Source: Enterobacterales bacterium (GTDB lineage Bacteria > Pseudomonadota > Gammaproteobacteria > Enterobacterales > Succinivibrionaceae). Taken from it: a stretch of DNA of 5,570 bases. The stretch covers positions 1-5,570 of the forward strand of contig CAAGDP010000053.1 in the NCBI GenBank assembly GCA_900768635.1. Direction: 5' to 3'. Under the pieces are notes generated by a model. The model worked only from the letters and a program-made list of their open reading frames with translations. It was not told the origin of the DNA and did no database searches. A program made the position numbers and the translations under genes. Shown here in pieces: positions 1 to 5,570 of the stretch; positions within the stretch are counted from its first letter, which is position 1, and each line of letters begins with the position of its first letter.

Positions 1-9
1 ATTTTGATC

Positions 10-50
10 AAACAAAACAAAAGGAACCCTTTATTTGATAAAGGATTCCT
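10..50 (-). terminator. Rho-independent terminator reading leftward, no visible gene
   Basis: Bases 22-34 pair with 38-50 around a three-base loop. Twelve of 13 pairs are Watson-Crick on the + strand, and the remaining 27/45 pair becomes a G-U wobble on the - strand. Leaving the hairpin on the - strand, the RNA runs into UUUGUUUUGUUU (complement of 10-21), a classic U-tract. On the + strand the hairpin is followed by AAAGGTTAAT with no U-run, so the orientation is -. No - strand gene lies to its right in this window. It is therefore either a leftover of a gene that was replaced, or a barrier against antisense transcription leaving the operon. Confidence 0.6.
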
Positions 51-90
51 AAAGGTTAATAATTCGGTAAAAAATTAATTATTTAATGGT

Positions 91-121
91 AGCGTTTACC
101 CAAATGTGGGAAATTAACGCT
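91..121. repeat. Imperfect inverted repeat before the first gene
   Basis: AGCGTT (91-96) is the exact reverse complement of AACGCT (116-121), and CCCA (99-102) pairs with TGGG (107-110) inside it. An A-T pair (98/114), a T-T mismatch (97/115) and an AAA bulge (111-113) make the dyad asymmetric. It has no U-tract on the + strand, so it is not a terminator for that direction. It could be an operator or a leader hairpin. It would partly hide the purine-rich GGGAA (108-112), the best ribosome-binding candidate for a start near 121. The role is inferred only from position. Confidence 0.35.
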
Positions 122-222
122 TAAAATTTATAGGTACTTCGGGTAAAGGCAGTCAGCTTTACCAGGCTGTAAAAAAGATTTCCGCAGGTGAATTTAAGAT
201 TGACCATGGAAGTACAGAGCTG
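118..222 (+). other. In-frame, protein-like extension upstream of the first gene's GTG
   Basis: The reading frame of the first gene stays open back to the TAA at 115-117, giving 35 extra codons. The translation (LKFIGTSGKGSQLYQAVKKI, then SAGEFKIDHGSTELV) reads like ordinary protein, and the other two forward frames contain stops here. No ATG, GTG or TTG lies in this stretch in frame. The codon at 121-123 is TTA, sits 8 bases after GGGAA (108-112), and is followed by AAA TTT ATA GGT, as if an ATG had been changed. The real N-terminus may start here through a mutated or unusual start, or the gene may have lost its true 5' end. That this region codes is an inference. Confidence 0.45.
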
Positions 223-2325
223 GTGTATTTTCATACCACCGCCACCTATAGTCAAAATAACTTTTGTGTATTGATAAGTGACTTTTCTGGTACTGATATT
301 TTTCAGGAATTATGCAGATCAGTCCAATCTGCAGAATTAAAAATTATTCATAGTAATACACAGAAAGAAGATGAAAATAAAAATAATATATCCAGGTCCA
401 TAGAACAATTATTTAAAAATAACAGTACCGATATACTTTATAAGCAGGATCATACTAAAAGCGTTCTTTGTGAATGGAAGAGATTTTTAGATCAGGCAGG
501 TGTTAAACTCAGAGAACTTCAAAAGATAGTAGTTTCAGATCGAAAAAGTGAGGTATTTCATTCAAACCTTAAGCAGGAATTTTTTACCTGCTTATATTCT
601 TCGCTGGAACAGGCTTTATATCAGATATTTAAGGCTTATTGCAGTGGTGAGGTGGTAAGTTCCTGCATGACTTATCAGGAAAATCAAAAAGATATTGCCA
701 GAAACCTGCTGAATAAATATCAAATTCAATATTCAGAACGGGATCTTGGTTTGTTTTCTTCCTCAAAATTTTTTCTTAGGGAAGTAGATAAAAATCGCAA
801 TCTTCAAACTCTTATGCTTCTTAATGCTTTTGAGGCGTCTTTAGATTCAGGACATCCTTTTATAGCTCTTCTTAAAGATGAAAGTTTTTTCTCAGAGTTG
901 CACAAACTAAAATTACTACGCAACGCAGCAGCTCACGGCAGTGAAGAGTTCGAAGATCCGATTATTCTCAATAATCCTGATGATACCCGGGATGATACTG
1001 TCAGTAAGGATTTTTTAGTCAGTTGTCATAAATGCATAGCACTCTGGTTGAAAATTGTTTTTCCAAGATGGAATTTTGACCAGAGTAATAAAAACGTTGT
1101 TCCAGAGTGGATTGTTTCATTTCAGCAGGCAGGTGAGAAACTGAAGGAACTGGAGCAAATTTCAGTAACAGAAGCAAACATCCCTTCCTTGTGTCATCAG
1201 ATTATCCGGGATTTGATTATTAATCTGTATTCTGCATTGGAGCAGGCTTTGTATCAGATATTTCTTGTTCATCGTAATAGTAATGCAATCAAATCATGTA
1301 TAACTGATGCGGCCCATCAAAAAAATATTGTCGCAAATCTGGTGAATTCCCTCCAACTTTCAATATCTGAGGAGGCTTTTTCCATGTTTACCGCCTCTAA
1401 AGATGATTTGGAAAACGTAGATAACAATCACAAACTGCAACCTCTTTTACTTCTTAATGCTTTTATAGCTCTGTCTGAACCTGATCATCCGTTTATTAAG
1501 CTTCTTAATGCTCAAAACTTCTTTACCGTTTTGCTTAAGCTTGGAAAGTTGCGCGCTTCCTGTGAACATATAGATTTAGAAGTGATTAATTCTGATAAGG
1601 AGAAAAATCAGAGTAGTTTTCAGGACGGGCAGACTGATATCAGAAGGTATAGCAGATATTATGAAGTTGTCGCAAAATGGATGAAGTGTCTTTTTCCAGA
1701 TGCGGACATTCAGGGAACTTCACATTCAGCAGAAGGGATTGAACGGATACTTTCTGCGGAAAGAGTTAAGTCCAGAATGGAACTGGAGGAAATACTTGCC
1801 TATCGTTTTATTTCCAGCCTGTTTTATGACGAACAGGAAAGACTTATCCAGCTTCAGACTTTTTATCGTCAAAAAAATTTTATTGGCTACTATAAAAATC
1901 TTTATATTATGCTGGAACAGCTTTTTAGAAGAGCATGTAATTTCTATTCCCATAACTGTAGCAAATTTCAGCATAATTACAATGCTCTGAAGAATGGACT
2001 TGTCTCCATTAAGAAAGATATTGATGCTCAATATACTAATCTCACCTCTGTTAAAGCAGAAGGGGTTGCTAGTGTTATTAGTGGCAAAGGTGTTTCATTA
2101 CAAACAGCTTTTATGGCATTTTTACTTACTTGTGATGATGACCATCTTGAAGTTAAGGATTTCTTTCAGTTTTATAAAATTGATTTAGAAAAAATGATAT
2201 CTGATGTTGTGGAAAAACGAGGTCATGGCAATATGGTTGATACATCAGAAAAGTTACAAATATCAAAAGAAGAACATACTGGTTTTTTAGTAATTTATAA
2301 GTATTTCAAGGAGCGTTATGTATGA
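223..2325 (+). CDS. Tandem HEPN-like repeat protein, putative RNase/effector of a McrBC-type system
   Basis: I do not recognise a named family. The 700-residue product from GTG 223 contains two copies of a ~200-residue helical unit, residues 84-283 and 295-493, that align without a gap at a constant offset of 211. Both carry LEQALYQIF (128-136, 339-347), then a leucine-rich helix, then an R-x4-H motif: RNAAAH (R233-H238) and RASCEH (R444-H449). This arrangement is typical of HEPN domains, many of which are metal-independent ribonucleases. A third, divergent unit (about 540-700) keeps the LEQ helix and ends in KRGHGN around H668, with no arginine at the catalytic spacing. No signal peptide or membrane segment is visible, so it is probably cytoplasmic. 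The stop overlaps the next gene's ATG, which implies co-translation with the McrB-like NTPase. The start is uncertain: GGAAG (208-212) lies 10 bases before the GTG, but the frame is open and protein-like back to 118. HEPN assignment is moderately sure; RNase activity is inference. Confidence 0.75.
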   Translation: MYFHTTATYSQNNFCVLISDFSGTDIFQELCRSVQSAELKIIHSNTQKEDENKNNISRSIEQLFKNNSTDILYKQDHTKSVLCEWKRFLDQAGVKLRELQKIVVSDRKSEVFHSNLKQEFFTCLYSSLEQALYQIFKAYCSGEVVSSCMTYQENQKDIARNLLNKYQIQYSERDLGLFSSSKFFLREVDKNRNLQTLMLLNAFEASLDSGHPFIALLKDESFFSELHKLKLLRNAAAHGSEEFEDPIILNNPDDTRDDTVSKDFLVSCHKCIALWLKIVFPRWNFDQSNKNVVPEWIVSFQQAGEKLKELEQISVTEANIPSLCHQIIRDLIINLYSALEQALYQIFLVHRNSNAIKSCITDAAHQKNIVANLVNSLQLSISEEAFSMFTASKDDLENVDNNHKLQPLLLLNAFIALSEPDHPFIKLLNAQNFFTVLLKLGKLRASCEHIDLEVINSDKEKNQSSFQDGQTDIRRYSRYYEVVAKWMKCLFPDADIQGTSHSAEGIERILSAERVKSRMELEEILAYRFISSLFYDEQERLIQLQTFYRQKNFIGYYKNLYIMLEQLFRRACNFYSHNCSKFQHNYNALKNGLVSIKKDIDAQYTNLTSVKAEGVASVISGKGVSLQTAFMAFLLTCDDDHLEVKDFFQFYKIDLEKMISDVVEKRGHGNMVDTSEKLQISKEEHTGFLVIYKYFKERYV
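2308..2313 (+). promoter_or_regulatory. Strong Shine-Dalgarno for the McrB-like gene
   Basis: AAGGAG lies 8 bases before ATG 2322, inside the last codons of the preceding gene. With the ATGA overlap at 2322-2325 it fixes this start and indicates translational coupling of the first two genes. Confidence 0.8.
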
Positions 2326-4832
2326 GTGAACAAAATAATAACAATGATAAATCATCTGAACAGATTAATAGACAGCTCCTTAGAGAGGGAGCGGATAATG
2401 AACCTGTTATCCAAAATAAAGAACCTCAGAATATCAGTAATCAGTTGGCAGATTTTGAAACTAAACTTAAGCTTGAAAAAGAGAGACTTGAGAATCTGAA
2501 AAATGAACTTAAAAGTCAGATGAAAAATCTTTCTGATGAGCAGGAACGCATTAATAAAGAAAATCTGGAACTTGAAAAAAAACGGATTGAAGCCGTTAAT
2601 AATTTTCCTGAGCTTTTCAAAGAAGAACTTAAAGCTTATATTGAGGAACTAAATACTATTCGTAACACACTGAATAATAAAAAACAGGAACTTCAAGCCC
2701 GGGAAGATGAAATTTCCTCCAAGGAGAATGACCTATCAAACAGAGAAAAGAAGCTTGAAAAAGATATCAAGGAAAAATTCAATAATATTGATAATGATCT
2801 GGCTGAATACAAATCTTCAGAAATGATCAAATTTAATGAAGAGCTTATTGCCAAAAAAATGGATGCCCTGGATAAGTTTAATCAGGATATTTTCAGGAAG
2901 ATTGAAGAGCAGGTAAAAAAATGCGATGAAGAACTGGCACAACGTCGCATAGACTTAGATCAGCGTGCTTCCAAATGCATCCAAAAAGAGCAGGAATTAT
3001 CAGAAAGGGAGGGTAATTTAGCATATCAGGAAAATCTCTGCAAAAATCGGGAAGAACTTCTTAAGCAGAAAGAAAATGATATTGAGGCTGATATCTCATA
3101 TAGAATTAGTGAGCGAATAGCTTCCTATGAAGCCAAGGAGGCTCAGACCAGAGAGGAAATTGAACGTCTCAGAAATGAAATACATAATCTTAATGAAAGA
3201 GAATCTGTTTATGATCAGCTTAAAACGATGTTGAATGGTCGTGATCCTGTTACACTTAACGCCTTGTTCAAGCAGCAAATAGAGGAGATAAATAATCTTC
3301 GCAACAATTTATTAAATTACTCCAATCAAGAACATAAAAAAGACATGGAAGCCCTCCAAAGTAAAATTGAAGTTCTTGAATTGAAAAATACTGATCTTGA
3401 AGATGAAAACCAGCGCCTTCGCCAAAGTAGAAGTGATGCAACTCTTGAATATCAGATTGAAGAATTAAAAAGAACCAGTGAGATCTTGAAAAGAGAGCGG
3501 GATGCCTATGAGAATTCCAATAGAATGTTAATGACTGAAAATGAACGTCTAACTGCTATTTACGGTACCGCTAAAAACAGAGAAGATCGAATTAAAGATG
3601 TAACAGCTCCTTATATTACATTTAATGATGCGCGATTAGCTAGTGTAGATTCTGAAATTGAATATGTTGATAGCATTATCAAATTATCTGCCGATGCGGG
3701 TATAAAATTTCCGAAACGGATTGTGTACGCATTTCACACTTGTCTGAAAACAGCCGAGTGGTCACCTATTACAGTGCTTGCCGGAGTCAGTGGCACGGGT
3801 AAATCAGAACTTCCCCGCTTTTATTCTAATATTGGTAAATTAAATTTCCTTTCAGTACCTGTTCAACCGAATTGGGACAGTCAGGAAGCAATGCTGGGCT
3901 ATTTTAATTCCATTGACAATCGTTTTGATGCCCAGCCTATTTTGCGTTTTTTGGCTCAGGCTGCACAATCTAACTCCAATGAATATCCATACGGTTTACG
4001 GGATGCTATGAATCTTGTGCTGTTGGATGAGATGAATCTTGCACATGTAGAACTCTATTTTGCAGATTTTTTAAGTAAACTCGAAACCCGTCGCGGTCTT
4101 AAAGAAAATCTTCCTTGTGTTGATGTTAAGCTTGGCGCCGGTATAACACCATATGGATTAGAGCTTAGCCGAAATGTCCTGTGGGTGGGAACAATGAATC
4201 AGGATGAAACCACTAAAGCCTTATCTGATAAAGTATTGGATCGTGGCAATGTAATTTTCTTCCCTCGTCCAAAAAAACTTGTAAGTCGTAAAAAACTTTT
4301 ACCTTTAGGCTCTTCCGGTGGGAATAATATATTTTTATCCGCAGATGTCTGGGATTCCTGGTGCCAGAAGGAGACAAGATTATCAGAAGAGTTTATATCT
4401 CCTTACCGGACCATAGTTGAAAAAATTAATGATCTTCTGTCGAAGGTTGGAAGAGCTGTAGGTCATCGTGTATGGCAGTCTATGGAGTATTACATAAATA
4501 ATTATCCAACAATTTGCCGTTATCTGGATCATGGGATTAGTAATGAGAATAAATCAAAGGTTAAGTTGCAGATAAAAACAGCTTTTGAAGATTCTTTAGT
4601 TCAGAAAGTAATGCCAAAGCTCCGGGGTATCGAAACCAATGGCTATGCCAGAATTGAGTGTCTTGATAAGATCAAAGGCTTATTGTCTCAAGGGGTGGAA
4701 GGTCGTCCATTTGATATTATTGAAGATTTTGGTCAGGCTTGTGAGAATCAGTTCGGTCAGTTTATATGGAATAGTGCCAATTACATAATAAAGTCTGAAG
4801 AGTCTGCAGTTAATAAGTCATCTTCTTCATAA
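2322..4832 (+). CDS. Coiled-coil McrB-type AAA+ NTPase (CoCoNuT CnuB-like)
   Basis: The 836-residue product has two halves. Residues about 40-400 are almost entirely Glu/Lys/Leu/Asn-rich heptad sequence, a long coiled coil with a break near 297-316 (around NGRDPVTLNALF). From about 431 follows an AAA+ module: Walker A GVSGTGKS at 488-495, Walker B LVLLDEMN at 565-572 with D569 and E570, and the McrB-group signature MNQDETT at 625-631, then LSDKVLDRG ending in D640-R641. In McrB proteins this module is a GTP-driven hexameric motor that feeds a McrC nuclease; the MN-x-D loop and the following DR are hallmarks of that branch. A helical C-terminal region (about 650-836) ends in a serine-rich tail. 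The N-terminal DNA-reading domain of classical E. coli McrB is absent and replaced by the coiled coil, the layout of CoCoNuT CnuB proteins. All NTPase motifs are intact. It overlaps the HEPN-like gene by ATGA and precedes the McrC-like gene, its expected partner. Nucleotide preference (GTP) is inferred from the family. Confidence 0.88.
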   Translation: MSEQNNNNDKSSEQINRQLLREGADNEPVIQNKEPQNISNQLADFETKLKLEKERLENLKNELKSQMKNLSDEQERINKENLELEKKRIEAVNNFPELFKEELKAYIEELNTIRNTLNNKKQELQAREDEISSKENDLSNREKKLEKDIKEKFNNIDNDLAEYKSSEMIKFNEELIAKKMDALDKFNQDIFRKIEEQVKKCDEELAQRRIDLDQRASKCIQKEQELSEREGNLAYQENLCKNREELLKQKENDIEADISYRISERIASYEAKEAQTREEIERLRNEIHNLNERESVYDQLKTMLNGRDPVTLNALFKQQIEEINNLRNNLLNYSNQEHKKDMEALQSKIEVLELKNTDLEDENQRLRQSRSDATLEYQIEELKRTSEILKRERDAYENSNRMLMTENERLTAIYGTAKNREDRIKDVTAPYITFNDARLASVDSEIEYVDSIIKLSADAGIKFPKRIVYAFHTCLKTAEWSPITVLAGVSGTGKSELPRFYSNIGKLNFLSVPVQPNWDSQEAMLGYFNSIDNRFDAQPILRFLAQAAQSNSNEYPYGLRDAMNLVLLDEMNLAHVELYFADFLSKLETRRGLKENLPCVDVKLGAGITPYGLELSRNVLWVGTMNQDETTKALSDKVLDRGNVIFFPRPKKLVSRKKLLPLGSSGGNNIFLSADVWDSWCQKETRLSEEFISPYRTIVEKINDLLSKVGRAVGHRVWQSMEYYINNYPTICRYLDHGISNENKSKVKLQIKTAFEDSLVQKVMPKLRGIETNGYARIECLDKIKGLLSQGVEGRPFDIIEDFGQACENQFGQFIWNSANYIIKSEESAVNKSSSS

Positions 4833-4902
4833 TTAAATGATTGAAGCAAGGTAAGAAATAATAATTGATAAGTTTTGAGATGATAATCCCCATGTTTGAA
4901 GC

Positions 4903-4953
4903 ATGATGTGGAGCAGATGTCAGACTTTCATAGCTAAGTGTGTTTACGTATGA
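4903..4953 (+). other. 16-codon mini-ORF whose stop overlaps the McrC-like start
   Basis: An ATG at 4903 opens 16 codons ending VYV and a TGA at 4951-4953, which overlaps ATG 4950 as ATGA. The junction GTATGAGTGAA (4948-4958) is identical to the one joining the first two genes (2320-2330). It may be a coupling leader or the stub of a deleted gene. No convincing ribosome site precedes its ATG, so translation is doubtful. Confidence 0.2.
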
Positions 4954-5456
4954 GTGAAGTTAATTCTCCTGAAAATCCTATTATCGTTGAAAGTTTTTAT
5001 AAAGCTGTGTCCGAAGGTCATCCCAAGCATGATCTTCTGTTGCAGATTATTAACTGGATAAACAGTGTAATAATTTTTGACAGCTTTTCCGATGACTGCC
5101 TTCCCGGTGATGTGGACAGTATGATTTTTCGTTCTACGAAAAATTCTTCTCGGAGTGAAAATGATCCTATCAGAGATATGATTTTTCATCTGGTTGAGTT
5201 TGTTGGTCGAGAAATTGACTTCATCATGTTGGGTATGAGGGAGAAAATTTATCGCAGTTATGAAAGTATGCCTGTTTATGCTGTCAGAGAAACTGACTGT
5301 AAATGTCTTCAGATATTGGCCAGACGTCCAGGAAGAACTGTTAAGGAAAAACTGGTAAACAATCCTAATCTGGTGGCTGTCAGAAGAAGATTCTCCTATG
5401 ACACTATGGAGAATCAGCTTTTTAAAATTTTTCTTAAAAGACTTGCCGCAATGTAG
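4950..5456 (+). CDS. McrC-like (DUF2357) protein, truncated N-terminal fragment
   Basis: From ATG 4950 the product is 168 residues. GTG 4938 is an alternative start, but ATG gives MSEVNSPEN and an ATGA overlap with the mini-ORF before it, so I prefer it; the ribosome site (TAAGTG, 4935-4940) is weak. The last ~55 residues carry the DUF2357 hallmark seen in McrC relatives: RRPGRTVKEKL, then VRRRFSYDTMENQLFKIFL, matching the usual R-R-x-x-x-D-T-x-E-N-x-x-x-K-x-x-L pattern. In the family this is followed by several hundred more residues, normally including a C-terminal PD-(D/E)xK nuclease. Here the frame stops three codons after LKRL. None of the three frames over the next 114 bases resumes recognisable McrC sequence, so this is a break, not a simple frameshift. 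It lies 117 bases after the McrB-like gene and would be its partner. It is probably non-functional as a nuclease; a residual docking role cannot be excluded. A TGT and short repeats begin exactly at the break, suggesting insertion of a transposon. Confidence 0.72.
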   Translation: MSEVNSPENPIIVESFYKAVSEGHPKHDLLLQIINWINSVIIFDSFSDDCLPGDVDSMIFRSTKNSSRSENDPIRDMIFHLVEFVGREIDFIMLGMREKIYRSYESMPVYAVRETDCKCLQILARRPGRTVKEKLVNNPNLVAVRRRFSYDTMENQLFKIFLKRLAAM

Positions 5457-5570
5457 TTCGTCACCTTATATGCACCACGAATCGTCATTTAATTTGATCT
5501 TAAAATTGTATAAAAAATATACTAATTTAACTCTTCATTTAATTTGATACCGGTTTTCCGTACTTTATCC
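5452..5570. mobile_element. Probable terminal end of a TnsB/TniA-type transposon (partial)
   Basis: Homology to McrC-like proteins ends at about 5450, immediately before TGT (5452-5454). The next 100 bases are AT-rich, non-coding on the + strand, and hold three related repeats in one orientation at 5457, 5482 and 5532. Tn7-, Tn402- and Mu-type elements begin with TGT or TG and carry several same-direction transposase-binding sites near each end. If right, the element interrupted the McrC-like gene, and bases 5447-5451 (CGCAA) would be the candidate 5-base target duplication. No transposase gene falls inside the window, so the family is unproven. A fragment of another kind of insertion sequence, or plain deletion, are alternatives. 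Confidence 0.42.
5457..5548 (+). repeat. Three same-direction ~16-17 base repeats
   Basis: TCGTCATTTAATTTGAT (5482-5498) and TCTTCATTTAATTTGAT (5532-5548) differ at one of 17 bases and lie exactly 50 bases apart. A weaker copy, TTCGTCACCTTATATG (5457-5472), matches the first repeat at 11 of 16 positions and lies about 24-25 bases upstream of it. The spacing and common direction fit an array of protein-binding sites. The role as transposase sites is inferred. Confidence 0.6.

Noticed and set aside
35..63. TTGATA (35-40) plus AATAAT (58-63) as the operon promoter.
   Set aside because: The -10 match is poor and the -35 lies inside the terminator hairpin, so it is not supported.
139..156. GTSGKGSQ just upstream of the first gene looks like a nucleotide-binding P-loop.
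   Set aside because: It lacks the GK[ST] core (it reads GKG) and no Walker B or other NTPase motif follows in that protein.
1726..2031. A - strand open frame of 101 codons.
   Set aside because: It is fully inside the first gene, has no ribosome site, and its translation is a low-complexity I/F/K mix typical of a shadow frame. The same applies to the - strand frames at 3096-3278 and 4944-5189.
1700..2188. Overlapping + strand frames inside the first gene (1700-1990, 1994-2188).
   Set aside because: They are out-of-frame shadows; the main frame keeps repeat homology throughout, so no frameshift is needed.
4863..4890. TTGATA with a nearby GATAAT as an internal promoter for the McrC-like gene.
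   Set aside because: The spacer is only about 11 bases, too short for a sigma-70 promoter.
5508..5522. GTATA...TATAC palindrome as a terminator for the McrC-like gene.
   Set aside because: The stem is only 5 AT-rich pairs and no T-run follows.
5457..5548. The repeats as a CRISPR array.
   Set aside because: Only two close copies, spacing too irregular, repeat too short and AT-rich, and no cas genes.
5522..5569. A - strand frame of 15 codons ending in TAG, possibly the tail of a gene entering from the right.
   Set aside because: Fifteen open codons in AT-rich DNA are expected by chance, and the frame overlaps the repeat at 5532-5548. It cannot be supported without sequence beyond 5570.

Overview
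The window is AT-rich bacterial DNA. It has Shine-Dalgarno sites and ATGA stop/start coupling, but nothing in it allows a confident species call. It looks like an accessory (defence-island) segment. All substantial genes lie on the + strand and form one block that resembles a coiled-coil McrBC-type defence operon of the CoCoNuT kind (coiled-coil nuclease tandem). The third gene is cut short.

Layout. Positions 1-117 are non-coding. They hold a well-formed hairpin with a U-tract readable only on the - strand (an apparently orphan terminator at about 10-50) and an imperfect inverted repeat at 91-121. From 118 a + strand frame is open with no stop. Its first ordinary start codon is GTG at 223, but the 34 codons before it read like protein. 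The first gene (223-2325) encodes an unfamiliar helical protein with two gapless ~200-residue repeats, each carrying an R-x4-H motif typical of HEPN ribonucleases, and a third divergent copy. The second gene (2322-4832) overlaps it by ATGA. It encodes about 360 residues of coiled coil followed by a McrB-type AAA+ NTPase with Walker A, Walker B and the MN-x-D signature. After a 117-base gap, the third gene (4950-5456) encodes the N-terminal ~165 residues of a DUF2357/McrC-like partner and stops inside the conserved DUF2357 core, so any C-terminal PD-(D/E)xK nuclease is missing.

The break in the third gene coincides with a TGT trinucleotide at 5452, followed by three related, same-direction ~16-base repeats at 5457, 5482 and 5532. 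This is how the ends of TnsB/TniA-type (Tn7-, Tn402- or Mu-like) transposons look. My preferred reading is that such an element inserted into the mcrC-like gene and the window ends inside it.

Inferred working of the intact system: the McrB-like motor oligomerises and is coupled to the McrC-like protein through its DUF2357 region. The long coiled coil and the tandem HEPN-like protein act as sensing or effector parts, possibly against RNA. In this copy the DNA-nuclease half seems lost, so if anything still works it would have to be the HEPN protein plus the NTPase.
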